Assembly: GCA_964636335.1 (NCBI GenBank)
Contig: CAZWRE010000031.1
Location: 12,108-76,107 of the forward strand
Length of the DNA: 64,000 nt
Source: Thiolapillus sp964636335
Lineage (GTDB): Bacteria > Pseudomonadota > Gammaproteobacteria > Chromatiales > Chromatiaceae
Direction of reading: 5' to 3'
In this document: positions 17,693 to 26,879 of the stretch, piece after piece
How the letters are laid out: every line of letters begins with the position of its first letter
How positions within the stretch are numbered: the stretch's first letter is position 1
Notes under the pieces: generated by a model
What the model was told of the DNA's origin: nothing
What the model saw: the letters and a program-made list of their open reading frames with translations, nothing else
The model's database searches: none
Translations under genes and position numbers: made by a program

Positions 17693-18595
17693 TCAGCCCT
17701 GTTCTTCCAGACACAGGGCCAGGGCCTCGCGCCAATGCGGCAAACGGATACCCCAGACCTGCCACAGGCGGTCGTTGTCCAGCACCGAGTAAGCCGGGCG
17801 GGCAGCCGCCGTGGGATATTCTCCCGTGGTCAGGGGGTTGAGCTCGCAGCGTTCGCTGCCGGCATCCAGGATCGCCCGGGCAAAATCGTACCAACTGGCC
17901 TGACCCTGGCTGCTGAGATGAAAGACCTCCTCCCGGTGCTCACCGAAACTGAAGCCCCCGTTACCGGTTCGGCACTGAGCCAGCAACTGCGCCGTGGCTT
18001 CCGCGATCATGCGCGACCAGGTGGGCGCACCGAACTGGTCGGCGACCACCCCCAGGCTGTCCCTGTCGTGAAACAGCCTCTGCATGGTGAGCAGGAAATT
18101 CCGGCCCCGGCCGCCATAGACCCAAGCCGTGCGCAGGATGAGGCAGTCCGCCCGGGAACCCAGCAGGGCCTGCTCTCCCGCCAGCTTGGACTTTCCGTAC
18201 ACACTGCGGGGATCGGGCTCGTCGTTCTCCTTCCATGGCGTATCGCCTTCGCCGGAAAACACGTAATCGGTGGAGTAATGCAGCACTGGGCAGTCCAGGG
18301 CGGCACCCAGGCGGCCCATTTCCCCCACCACGTCCGCGTTCAGCCGCCAGGCCAGCTCCGGCTCGGATTCCGCCTGGTCCACCGCGGTATAGGCGGCGGC
18401 GTTCACCATGAGTTTTGGTTTCAGTTCACGAACCAGGTTGTCCAGGGCCCTCGGATCCGTGAGATCCAGCTCGTGATCCGCGCCGTCCACGCCCAGGGTG
18501 ACCACCTGCCCCAGGGGCGCCAGGGTCCGGCGCAGTTCCCAGGCCACCTGGCCATTGTGCCCAAACAGCAGGATTCTCGGTTTCTCGTGGTTCAT
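17693..18595 (-). CDS. rfbD: dTDP-4-dehydrorhamnose reductase
   Basis: A 300-residue short-chain dehydrogenase of the extended type. The nucleotide motif GHNGQVA lies at residues 12-18 and the catalytic YxxxK is Y133/K137 (VYGKSKLAGE). It performs the last step to dTDP-L-rhamnose. The start overlaps rfbC by four bases. The full rfbBACD set is present here in the order B, A, C, D. Confidence 0.96.
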   Translation of the reverse strand: MNHEKPRILLFGHNGQVAWELRRTLAPLGQVVTLGVDGADHELDLTDPRALDNLVRELKPKLMVNAAAYTAVDQAESEPELAWRLNADVVGEMGRLGAALDCPVLHYSTDYVFSGEGDTPWKENDEPDPRSVYGKSKLAGEQALLGSRADCLILRTAWVYGGRGRNFLLTMQRLFHDRDSLGVVADQFGAPTWSRMIAEATAQLLAQCRTGNGGFSFGEHREEVFHLSSQGQASWYDFARAILDAGSERCELNPLTTGEYPTAAARPAYSVLDNDRLWQVWGIRLPHWREALALCLEEQG

Positions 18596-19152
18596 GAGGC
18601 ATATTCCGGCAGGCGGTTATCGGGAACGTCCTTGAGCAACAGGGCCTCGGCATCCTTTTGCGAAAGACTGGGCTGCCCCACCACGGGCCAGTCGATGCCG
18701 ATGTCCGGGTCGTCCCAGCGGATGCTGAGATCGGTTTCCGGGTGGTAATACTCGCTGCACTTGTAACTGAAGATGGCCTCGCCGCTGGTGACCACGTAGC
18801 CATGGGCAAAGCCCGGCGGCACCCAGAGCTGGCGATGGTTTTCGGCGGAAAGAATCACCCCCACCCACCGACCGAAATGGGGCGAGCCGCGGCGCACGTC
18901 CACGGCCACGTCGAACACCTCGCCTACCACCTCTTGCACCAGCTTGCCCTGGGCATGGGGATGCTGCAAATGCAGGCCGCGCAATATGCCGTGGCGGGAA
19001 CGCGCCATGTTGTCCTGCACGAAGGGGCCGGTGATGCCCGCCTCGGCATAGCGCCGCTCCTGCCAGGCCTCCATGAACCAGCCCCGCTCATCCCCATGGA
19101 CCCGCGGCTCGACGATCAACACGCCGGGAATATCGGTTTCCTGGATATTCAT
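18592..19152 (-). CDS. rfbC: dTDP-4-dehydrorhamnose 3,5-epimerase
   Basis: A 186-residue cupin-fold epimerase, normal length. The motif RGLHLQHPHAQGKLV contains the catalytic base H61, and the segment GWFMEAWQERRYAEAG is typical of the family's N terminus. It epimerises C3 and C5 of dTDP-4-keto-6-deoxyglucose. It overlaps rfbD and rfbA by four bases each, implying translational coupling. Confidence 0.96.
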   Translation of the reverse strand: MNIQETDIPGVLIVEPRVHGDERGWFMEAWQERRYAEAGITGPFVQDNMARSRHGILRGLHLQHPHAQGKLVQEVVGEVFDVAVDVRRGSPHFGRWVGVILSAENHRQLWVPPGFAHGYVVTSGEAIFSYKCSEYYHPETDLSIRWDDPDIGIDWPVVGQPSLSQKDAEALLLKDVPDNRLPEYAS

Positions 19153-20024
19153 AGAATCCGCTCCTGCAGCAAGCCCTCGAGATAGCTTCCATAGCCGCTC
19201 TTGCCCAGTTCAGCGGCCAGCGTCAGCAATTGTTCGTCATCTATCCAATTCATGCGCCAGGCCACCTCCTCGGGACAGCAAACCTTGAGCCCCTGGCGGC
19301 GCTCCAGGGTCTGGATGAACTGCCCGGCGTCCAGCAGGGAGTCGTGGGTGCCCGTATCCAGCCAGGCCATGCCCCGCCCCAGCACTTCCACCCGCAGTTC
19401 GCCATTGGCCAGATAGTGCTTGTTCACGTCGGTAATCTCCAGCTCGCCCCGGGGAGATGGCCGCACGGCCCGGGCGATTTCCACCACCTGGTTGTCATAG
19501 AAGTATAGCCCGGTCACGGCATAGCGGGACTTGGGCTGTTCAGGCTTTTCCTCCAGGCTCAGGGCGCGGAAATCCTCGTCAAAGGCCACTACGCCATAAC
19601 GCTGGGGGTCATGCACCGGATAGGCGAATACCGTGGCGCCCCGTTCCCGCCGGGCGGCGTCCGTCAGCAGGTGGCCGAAATCGTGGCCATAGAAGATGTT
19701 GTCTCCCAGCACCAGGGCGCAGTTGTCCTCACCGATGAAATCCGCGCCAATGATGAAGGCCTGGGCCAGGCCGTCGGGGCTGGGCTGCTCGGCATAGTCC
19801 AGGCTCATGCCCCACTGGCTGCCGTCGCCCAGCAACTGGCGAAACAGGGGCAGGTCGTGCGGCGTGGAGATGACCAGCACCTCGCGTATCCCCGCCAGCA
19901 TGAGGGTGCTCAGGGGATAGTAGATCATGGGTTTGTCATACACGGGCAGCAACTGCTTGGAGATGCTGCGCGTCACCGGGTGCAGCCGCGTGCCGGAACC
20001 CCCGGCGAGAACAATGCCTTTCAT
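19149..20024 (-). CDS. rfbA: Glucose-1-phosphate thymidylyltransferase
   Basis: A 291-residue nucleotidyltransferase making dTDP-glucose from dTTP and glucose 1-phosphate. The phosphate-binding loop LAGGSGTRLHP is at residues 6-16 and SKQLLPVYDKPMIYYPLST follows as expected for RmlA. Feedback inhibition by dTDP-rhamnose is known for the family. The start overlaps the rfbB stop (ATGA). Confidence 0.97.
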   Translation of the reverse strand: MKGIVLAGGSGTRLHPVTRSISKQLLPVYDKPMIYYPLSTLMLAGIREVLVISTPHDLPLFRQLLGDGSQWGMSLDYAEQPSPDGLAQAFIIGADFIGEDNCALVLGDNIFYGHDFGHLLTDAARRERGATVFAYPVHDPQRYGVVAFDEDFRALSLEEKPEQPKSRYAVTGLYFYDNQVVEIARAVRPSPRGELEITDVNKHYLANGELRVEVLGRGMAWLDTGTHDSLLDAGQFIQTLERRQGLKVCCPEEVAWRMNWIDDEQLLTLAAELGKSGYGSYLEGLLQERIL

Positions 20025-21085
20025 TCAACCACCCCCAGGCGCTCGCCCCGGTAGCTGCCGTCCAGCACCCGCTGACACCAGGTATCGTTTTCCAGATACC
20101 AGTCCACGGTTTTCGCCAGACCGCTGTCGAAGGTCTCCTCCGGGGTCCAGCCCAGTTCGCGCTCTATCTTCCCGGCGTCGATGGCGTAGCGCTGGTCGTG
20201 GCCGGGGCGGTCCGTGACATGGGTGATGAGATCGGCATAGGCCTGGACGCCACCGGGATGATGCGGGCGTCTTTCATCCAGAATGGCGCACAGGGCGCGC
20301 ACCACTTCCAGGTTGGTCTTTTCGTTGTGTCCGCCGATATTGTAGGTCTCGCCGTCCCGGCCCGCCTCCAGCACCCGCAGCAGGGCCCGGGCGTGATCGT
20401 CCACGTACAGCCAGTCGCGGACCTGGTCTCCTCTGCCGTAGATGGGCAGGGGCTTGCCCGTCAGGGCATTGAGAATCATGAGGGGAATAAGCTTTTCCGG
20501 GAACTGGTAGGGGCCGTAGTTGTTGGAACAGTTGGTGATGACCACGGGCAGGCCGTAGGTCTCGTGCCAGGCGCGCACCATGTGATCGGAAGACGCCTTG
20601 CTTGCCGAGTAGGGCGAGTTGGGCTGGTAGGGGGATTCCTCGGTGAACAACCCCTCGGGCCCCAGGCTGCCGTACACCTCGTCCGTGGAAACATGATGGA
20701 AGCGGAAACCCTGTTTCTGTGCCCCTTCCAGCTCTTTCCAGTAGCCGCGCGCCGCCTCCAGCAGCACCGTGGTGCCCACCACGTTGGTCCGGATGAAATC
20801 GGCCGGCCCGTCGATGGAGCGATCCACGTGCGATTCCGCCGCCAGATGCATGATGGCGTCAGGCCGATGCTCGCGAAACACCCGCGCCACTTCGGCGGCA
20901 TCGCAGATATCCACCCGCTCGAAGGCGTAACGCGGATCCCCGGAAACCCCGGCCAGGGATTCCAGGTTGCCCGCGTAGGTGAGCTTGTCCAGGTTGACCA
21001 CCTGGTAATCGGTGTTTTCGATGAGATGACGGATCACCGCCGAACCAATGAAGCCGGCGCCGCCGGTGACGAGCAGTTTCTTCAT
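20021..21085 (-). CDS. rfbB: dTDP-glucose 4,6-dehydratase
   Basis: A 354-residue extended SDR enzyme. The NAD motif GGAGFIGS is at residues 8-15, the active-site TDE at 134-136 and YSASK at 159-163. It converts dTDP-glucose to dTDP-4-keto-6-deoxyglucose. It follows the carbamoyltransferase gene with a four-base overlap, which ties the two functions into one messenger. Confidence 0.97.
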   Translation of the reverse strand: MKKLLVTGGAGFIGSAVIRHLIENTDYQVVNLDKLTYAGNLESLAGVSGDPRYAFERVDICDAAEVARVFREHRPDAIMHLAAESHVDRSIDGPADFIRTNVVGTTVLLEAARGYWKELEGAQKQGFRFHHVSTDEVYGSLGPEGLFTEESPYQPNSPYSASKASSDHMVRAWHETYGLPVVITNCSNNYGPYQFPEKLIPLMILNALTGKPLPIYGRGDQVRDWLYVDDHARALLRVLEAGRDGETYNIGGHNEKTNLEVVRALCAILDERRPHHPGGVQAYADLITHVTDRPGHDQRYAIDAGKIERELGWTPEETFDSGLAKTVDWYLENDTWCQRVLDGSYRGERLGVVE

Positions 21086-22824
21086 GCTTTCGTTTCCGAA
21101 TCGGGATGCTTGGTTACCAGTATGTCCTCCATGACCAGATATTCCAGATCCGAACCGAAGAACATGTTCAGGGCGTCCTCCGGCGAGCAGACCATGGGCT
21201 CGCCGCGCCGGTTCAGGGAGGTGTTGAGAATCACGCCGTTGCCCGTTAGCTTCTCCAGCTCCTCGATGAGTTCATAGTAGCGGGGATTGCTCTGGCGGGT
21301 CACCACCTGGGCGCGGGCCGTGCCGTCCTCGTGCACCACCTCGGGCACCCGCTCCTTCCAGCCCTCGCCCACGTCGAAGGTAATGGTCATGTAGGGGGCG
21401 GGATGATCCGTCTGCAGCATGTCCGGCGCCACCCGGTCGAGAATGCTGGGGCAGAAGGGCCGCCAGCGCTCCCGGTACTTGATCTGTTCGTTGATGCGGT
21501 CGGCGATGCCCGGCACATTGGGCGCGCCGAGAATGGAGCGGTTACCCAGGGCGCGGGGGCCGAACTCCATGCGCCCCTGGAACCAGGCCACGGGGTTGCC
21601 GTCCGCCAGCAATCTGGCCACGCGTTGCGGCACATGGTCCAGCCGTTCCCAGGCGAGTTTCTCTTCCCGCGCCTCGATGGCGGAAATACATTGCTCGTTG
21701 GTGTAGGACGGCCCCAGGTAGGCATGCTTCATGGGCTGGATGGTCTCGCCTTCCTGGCTGGCCACGTAAGAGGCCGCGCCGATGGCCGTGCCCGCATCGG
21801 AGGCGGCGGGCTGGATGAACAGTTCCTCCACGTCGTCCCGGGCCAGGATGCGCTGGTTGAGCTTCACGTTCAGGGCCACGCCACCGGCAAAGGCCAGCTT
21901 GCCCGTCTCCTTCAGGATGTCTCCCAGGTAATGGTCGATGAGCCCCAGGGAGACCTTCTCCAGCAGATCCTGCATGCTGGCGGCATAGTCCACGTAGGGA
22001 TCGTCGATTTCATCCCCTTCCCGGGGCGGGCCCAGCCAGTCCACCAGTTCGGGGCTGAAGTAATAGCCCTTACCCGCGGCATCCTTCCAGCGCCGCAGGC
22101 CGATGACGTTCACCAGCCGGGTATTGACCCGGAAATCCCTCTTGCTGTATTCGATGAGGCGGGAAAAGTCGAAGCGGGCCGGATCACCATAGGGCGCCAT
22201 GCCCATGACCTTGAACTCCCCGTCCAGCATCTCGAAACCCAGGTACTCGGTGATGGCGCCGTACACGCCGCCCAAGGAATCGGGATCGTAGAATTCCCTG
22301 ATCTTGTGGATGCGCCCGTTCTCTCCGTAGCCGAAGAAGGTGGTGGCGTATTCGCCCTTGCCGTCGATGCCCAGGATGGCGGTTTTCTCCTTGAAGCCGC
22401 TCAGGTGATAGGCGCTGCTGGCATGGGCCAGGTGATGCTCCACCATCTCCAGGCGGGCATTGGTGATGCCCAGGTCGGCCACCAGCTTTTCCAGCCGGGA
22501 GCGGTTGCGGTGATAACGGCGGTTGCCGTGGAGGATGGCCGTGAGAGCGCGATCCGGCGCATACCAGTGACGCGCCGCGTAGTGCCAGCGCGCCGGACTG
22601 GAGAGGGGAATCCTGGCATAGGGAAAGGCCACCACATCCACCTGTCCCGGCTGGATACCGGCTTCGGCCAGGCAATAGCGGGTGGCCTCGTAGGGGAAAC
22701 GCCCCTTGGCATGCTTGTCGCGGATGAAACGCTCTTCCTCCGCGGCGGCCACCAGTTCGCCATCGACGAACAGGGCCGCCGAGGGATCGTGGCTCACCGC
22801 GCCCGCTACACCCAGTATGATCAT
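21082..22824 (-). CDS. Carbamoyltransferase (NodU/CmcH family)
   Basis: A 580-residue protein of the NodU/CmcH/HypF-related family. These transfer a carbamoyl group from carbamoyl phosphate, by a carbamoyl-adenylate, to a sugar or antibiotic hydroxyl. The N-terminal Kae1-like domain has EHHLAHASSAYH, whose histidines are candidate metal ligands, and the C-terminal part has the GPRALGNRSIL motif. It heads the rhamnose operon, so the acceptor is probably an O-antigen or exopolysaccharide sugar; that is inference. The upstream gene ends 44 bases away, so the operon promoter may lie in or before that gap. Confidence 0.9.
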   Translation of the reverse strand: MIILGVAGAVSHDPSAALFVDGELVAAAEEERFIRDKHAKGRFPYEATRYCLAEAGIQPGQVDVVAFPYARIPLSSPARWHYAARHWYAPDRALTAILHGNRRYHRNRSRLEKLVADLGITNARLEMVEHHLAHASSAYHLSGFKEKTAILGIDGKGEYATTFFGYGENGRIHKIREFYDPDSLGGVYGAITEYLGFEMLDGEFKVMGMAPYGDPARFDFSRLIEYSKRDFRVNTRLVNVIGLRRWKDAAGKGYYFSPELVDWLGPPREGDEIDDPYVDYAASMQDLLEKVSLGLIDHYLGDILKETGKLAFAGGVALNVKLNQRILARDDVEELFIQPAASDAGTAIGAASYVASQEGETIQPMKHAYLGPSYTNEQCISAIEAREEKLAWERLDHVPQRVARLLADGNPVAWFQGRMEFGPRALGNRSILGAPNVPGIADRINEQIKYRERWRPFCPSILDRVAPDMLQTDHPAPYMTITFDVGEGWKERVPEVVHEDGTARAQVVTRQSNPRYYELIEELEKLTGNGVILNTSLNRRGEPMVCSPEDALNMFFGSDLEYLVMEDILVTKHPDSETKA

Positions 22825-22868
22825 TAAATAACCCGATTGGCCTGAAATCTGCCGCTATTCTACCCGAA

Positions 22869-24263
22869 TCACGTATCCAATAGGCGCCGAAAACCCTCCC
22901 GCCGCTCCCCTTCCCAGTTGCGCAGGAAACGCTGCCGATCCCGGTGTATCCCGGCCCGGCGGGCTGGCCCCGTGCACGGCCTGCGCATGGAATCCAGATC
23001 GATGACTTCGACATGGTCATCGCTCATGATGAAGTTCGTGGCCTTCATGTCGCCATGCACCAGGCCGTTTTCGCCAAAGGCCGCCACCGTATCCGCGAGA
23101 CGCCGCATGCTGCCTTCATCCGGGTGTTGCGAAATGTAGCGGTTGGCACCCACGCCCCGGGCCAGGTCGGTAATCAGCCAGGCCCGGCGGCGGAACGGCC
23201 CCCAGCGCTCCTCGATCATGGCCAGGGGACGGGGGGTGGCGATGTGATAGGCGCGCAGGCGATGGGCGTTCTCCCAGGAGCGCGACGCCCGGCTGCGGGA
23301 AAGGGCGCGGCGCAGGGCATGCGGCAAATTCTTCAGGTTATAGCGTTTCACCACCACTTCATCCTCACCCAGACGGGTGCGCCACACGGTCTGGGAGTTG
23401 CCGGGCTTGAGGATGGCTTCACCTTCCCGGGGCGCCAACCCGCTGGATTCCAGCCAGGCATCCAGGACATCCACGGGCAGATCCCGGCGCTGGCAGATGC
23501 GCAGCCCCCGCCACTGGCGCACCAGGAACTCACTGCAGTTACGATAGCCTTTCCGGCTGATGCGCCGGGCGCGGCGGTGACGGAAGGCGTCCGCCGCCTT
23601 GCTGACCCGGGACAGCAGGCCAGGCTCCCCGGACCAGCCGCGCTCTTCCAGGTAGGGCTGAAGCACATGCGCGGAACGGTGCAGCTCCCGGCGGGGCAGA
23701 TGGCCAAACAGGAAGCCCAGGTTGGCAATGGCGGCCGCCTTGTCCACGGGGGCTTTACCGACAAGGAAATCGCCGCCGTCGATGGCATACAGCCTGCCAT
23801 CGGGAGCAACGAGAAAATTGTTCAGGTGGAAATCCCGCTGGCGCAGTCCCGCCTGGTGCTGAGCCGCCACCAGGCGCAGCAACTTTTCCAGCAGCACCCG
23901 CCGTTCTTCACCGGCGGCCGCCATCCAGGCCTGGCGAAAGGATCTGGCCTCGGGGATGAAATCGAACAGCAACACCCGATATGGCCGATCCCGCACCCCG
24001 GCTTCCCCCCGCAGGGCGGGGGTGGCGATATCCGCCGCCATCATGGCCCGGATGGCCGATGCATCCTCCGCGGCTTCCTTGCGGCCATCCTCTCCCAGGA
24101 ACAGCTTGAGCAGCACGTCACCCTCTTCACTCCCCGCCCGGCAGACCAGGCGCCTGCCGGGCAGCAGGCGCAGGATCTGCTCGCAGACCATCACCTGCCC
24201 GTCCGCCAGACGCAGCTCGAAGGGCAGCGCAATATCGCGGCTGAATTCCCAGTCCTGCTTCAT
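22869..24263 (-). CDS. Tandem LPS-kinase-like protein (two kinase domains)
   Basis: A 464-residue protein that appears to hold two complete KdkA/WaaP-like kinase domains. In the first, K53, D144 (RQRDFHLNNFL), N149 and D162 (AIDGGD) are in order. In the second, K306, D405 (LVHGDMKATNFIM), N410 and D422 (VIDLDSM) are in order. Both keep the catalytic aspartate, unlike the kinase-like gene at 13582. It probably phosphorylates heptose or other core sugars. The start overlaps the stop of the sulfotransferase gene upstream by one base (TAATG). Confidence 0.8.
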   Translation of the reverse strand: MKQDWEFSRDIALPFELRLADGQVMVCEQILRLLPGRRLVCRAGSEEGDVLLKLFLGEDGRKEAAEDASAIRAMMAADIATPALRGEAGVRDRPYRVLLFDFIPEARSFRQAWMAAAGEERRVLLEKLLRLVAAQHQAGLRQRDFHLNNFLVAPDGRLYAIDGGDFLVGKAPVDKAAAIANLGFLFGHLPRRELHRSAHVLQPYLEERGWSGEPGLLSRVSKAADAFRHRRARRISRKGYRNCSEFLVRQWRGLRICQRRDLPVDVLDAWLESSGLAPREGEAILKPGNSQTVWRTRLGEDEVVVKRYNLKNLPHALRRALSRSRASRSWENAHRLRAYHIATPRPLAMIEERWGPFRRRAWLITDLARGVGANRYISQHPDEGSMRRLADTVAAFGENGLVHGDMKATNFIMSDDHVEVIDLDSMRRPCTGPARRAGIHRDRQRFLRNWEGERREGFRRLLDT

Positions 24264-25102
24264 TACTGGGGACGGGGCCGGTAGCGGCTCAGGCCCAGCT
24301 TCACGGCCAGGTAGCGCAGGGGTTTCTGACGCAGGCGCCAGTTCAGGCGCCGGGAAGCCCGCCAGGAAGGCTTCAGCCGCCCGGGAAGCAGCTCCAGTCC
24401 GGAAAGATGTTCGTCATAGCCCAGGCTGGCATTGAACGCCCGGAAAGTCTCTTCCAGCCAGGCCAGGTCTTCCTCGTGGATGCTCCCGGCAACCCGCAGG
24501 GCCAGTTCGGGATCGAAGGCCGCCATCAGGCCGGCCTTCTCCCCCTTCATGAAACGGGCGTTGCCATGGCGGGCATCGGCAATGGCGGAAGCCGGCCTGG
24601 GCCAGTCCAGCATGGCCTGTTCCCAGGGCAGGTCAAGCTGTTCGCACAGGGCCCGGAGGCTGGCTTCCGCGTCCCGGGCCAGATCCTCGTAGCGGAACAC
24701 GGGGATGCCCCGCTCCCGCGCGGTCTCCCAGGAACGCAGAAAACGCCGGAAGCGCAGGCGCAGGGGAGGGTCTTCAGCGGTCACGCCATTGCGGCCATAG
24801 GGCTTCTTCATCAGCGACATCCATACCGCGCGCACATCCCGCACCATGAGCATGGGCTTCACTTCATGCCCTTCGTCTTCCAGCAGGGCGACCTGCTCGG
24901 CAAGGGTGAAGCAGCTGATGGTGGTCTTGTACCACAGCCAGGGAGTATCCAGGCCGGAAGGCGGCAGGGGTACCAGGTCGGTGTCACCGTCCAGGGTGCC
25001 ATTCATGTCGGAGCGTTGCAGAAAACACCAGGACAACAGGGTGGAACCACTGCTCTGCATGCCCGTTGCCAGAATAACGGGTTGCGCACTAGAATGACTC
25101 AC
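24263..25102 (-). CDS. Sulfotransferase family protein
   Basis: A 279-residue PAPS-dependent sulfotransferase candidate. The 5'-phosphosulfate loop is TGMQSSGSTLLSW (residues 13-25) and a 3'-phosphate motif VRDVRAVWMSLM follows about 70 residues later. The start is GTG at 25102; no better ATG is in frame. It is divergently transcribed from the deacetylase gene 59 bases away. The acceptor is unknown, presumably a cell-surface glycan. Confidence 0.8.
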   Translation of the reverse strand: MSHSSAQPVILATGMQSSGSTLLSWCFLQRSDMNGTLDGDTDLVPLPPSGLDTPWLWYKTTISCFTLAEQVALLEDEGHEVKPMLMVRDVRAVWMSLMKKPYGRNGVTAEDPPLRLRFRRFLRSWETARERGIPVFRYEDLARDAEASLRALCEQLDLPWEQAMLDWPRPASAIADARHGNARFMKGEKAGLMAAFDPELALRVAGSIHEEDLAWLEETFRAFNASLGYDEHLSGLELLPGRLKPSWRASRRLNWRLRQKPLRYLAVKLGLSRYRPRPQ

Positions 25103-25161
25103 TTCATTTCGCTCTTCGGCGTGACCGGTAATCCAGGAATTATAGTCCCAGACGGCATTCC

Positions 25162-26079
25162 ATGTCCTTCAGCAAACAACTCAAGCAGAAGCTGCGCAGC
25201 GGACTTTCCGTGCTGCGCAGGGATCAGCCTGCCGTGCTGGGCTTCCTGTTCCACGGATTGTTCGAGGCCCCGCGGGAGATAGCCGCGGCCTGCGTGGACG
25301 CCCAGCAGGGAATCACCATCGAGCACATGCGGCGTTTCATCGAACACTTCCTGCGGGCGGGCTATCGCTTCATCAGCCCGGAGCAGGATGAATCCGGCCT
25401 GGTGGAAGAAGGCCGCTACGCCTGCATCACCTTCGATGACGGTTACGCCAACAACCTGCGCATGCTTCCCCTGCTGGAGGAATACGACATCCCGGCGACC
25501 TTCTATATCACCACCGGCAACGTGGAACAGCAGGAATGTTTCTGGTGGGACGTGGTCTTTCGCGAACGTGTCCGCAGGGGCGCGAAAAAGGCGGAGATAT
25601 CCCGGGAACAGAAGATGCTCAAAGACAGACATCATTTGGACATCATCACATATCTCCAGCAGCAATTCGGCGATAATTGCCTGCAACCCTGGTCTGATAC
25701 GGATCGCCCCATGACGATTATTGAATTGCAGGAGTTCGCCGCCCACCCCCTGGTGCACATCGGCAACCACACACGCAATCACTACCTGCTGGATCGTTAC
25801 AGCGACACGGAGGTGCTTGAGCAGATCCAGCTGGCGCAGAACGACCTCCTGGAATGGACAGGCAGGATGCCGGTGAGCATCGCCTATCCCAACGGCAACT
25901 TTTCGGATGCCGCGATAGCCGCAGCCAGGGACTGCGGGCTCGAATCCGGACTGACCCTGCGCAAGACCAAGAACCACCTGCCCCTGACCGGCAACTTCAC
26001 GATGGGACGCTTCACCCTCTGGGGGAACCAGAACATCGATACCCAATGCAAGATCTTTCGTTCGGACATCCCCCTATGA
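25162..26079 (+). CDS. Polysaccharide deacetylase (NodB domain)
   Basis: A 305-residue carbohydrate esterase family 4 protein. The NodB motif TFDDGY is at residues 90-95, giving the catalytic and metal-binding aspartates, and the metal-binding HxxxH is H203/H207 in NHTRNH. A further motif AYPNGN resembles the family's later arginine/proline-containing motif. There is no signal peptide, so it likely acts on a cytoplasmic, lipid-linked or nucleotide-linked sugar. It heads a three-gene unit with a second sulfotransferase and a membrane protein, each overlapping by four bases. Confidence 0.87.
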   Translation: MSFSKQLKQKLRSGLSVLRRDQPAVLGFLFHGLFEAPREIAAACVDAQQGITIEHMRRFIEHFLRAGYRFISPEQDESGLVEEGRYACITFDDGYANNLRMLPLLEEYDIPATFYITTGNVEQQECFWWDVVFRERVRRGAKKAEISREQKMLKDRHHLDIITYLQQQFGDNCLQPWSDTDRPMTIIELQEFAAHPLVHIGNHTRNHYLLDRYSDTEVLEQIQLAQNDLLEWTGRMPVSIAYPNGNFSDAAIAAARDCGLESGLTLRKTKNHLPLTGNFTMGRFTLWGNQNIDTQCKIFRSDIPL

Positions 26080-26879
26080 ACCTGCGCAAGTGGCTGAAAA
26101 AGAAACGCCGTCAAATGAAACTGGATCGCCTGGCCCGGGAGGGCAAGGCCTGCAACCCGAAGAAATGGGTCTTCGTGGTGGGCTGCTACAACTCGGGCAC
26201 CACCCTGCTGCACGATGTCATCGCCAGCCATCCGTCGGTGGCGCATCTGCCCCGGGAAGGCCAGTACTGCACGGATCAGCTCACCGTTCCCAGTGAAGTG
26301 GGGCTGACCCGCACCTGGGCGCTGGCGCCCGAACGCTTCGTGCCCCGTCCGGGCAAGGAACCGGATGTGGAAACACTCAAACGCCAGTGGTGCGGCATGA
26401 TGTCCGACCCCCGGCTGCCGGTATTCCTGGAGAAATCCATTCCCAATGCCGCCCGCATAGAATGGCTGGACAGAAACTTCCCCGGCGCCCATTTCATCGC
26501 CCTGGTGCGCAACGGCTATGCCGTGGCCGAAGGTATCCACCGCAAGGCGGGACAATCGGTGGAAATCGCCGCCAGACAGTGGCAGCAATCCAACCGCATC
26601 ATGCTTGACCAACTGGACAAGGTGGAACGCAAGCTGATACTCAAATACGAGGACATCACGGCACAGCCCGCGGAGCAGATGCAGCGGGTCATGGACTTTC
26701 TGGAACTCGACGGCAGCAAGCTGCTGGCGGACCGCAAGTGGACCGTGCACGGCGTCACCTCCAACATCCGCAACATGAACGCCCGTTCCCTGAACAGGCT
26801 CAGCCCGGAAGACAGGGAATACATCCGCCGGGAAGCCGGCGAACTGCTGGACCATTTCGGCTACACGCCGGAGCCATGA
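26076..26879 (+). CDS. Sulfotransferase family protein
   Basis: A 267-residue sulfotransferase. The PAPS loop GCYNSGTTLL lies at residues 36-45 and the 3'-phosphate segment FIALVRNGYAVAEG about 95 residues later. The first 30 residues are strongly basic. The ATG at 26076 overlaps the deacetylase stop (ATGA). It is distinct in sequence from the sulfotransferase at 24263, so the locus encodes two separate sulfation activities. Confidence 0.85.
   Translation: MNLRKWLKKKRRQMKLDRLAREGKACNPKKWVFVVGCYNSGTTLLHDVIASHPSVAHLPREGQYCTDQLTVPSEVGLTRTWALAPERFVPRPGKEPDVETLKRQWCGMMSDPRLPVFLEKSIPNAARIEWLDRNFPGAHFIALVRNGYAVAEGIHRKAGQSVEIAARQWQQSNRIMLDQLDKVERKLILKYEDITAQPAEQMQRVMDFLELDGSKLLADRKWTVHGVTSNIRNMNARSLNRLSPEDREYIRREAGELLDHFGYTPEP

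Noticed and set aside
15038..18748. A 1236-codon plus-strand frame across msbA, lpxL and rfbD
   Set aside because: It lies wholly opposite four well-identified genes; long antisense frames are expected in high-G+C DNA, and the translation has no recognisable domain.
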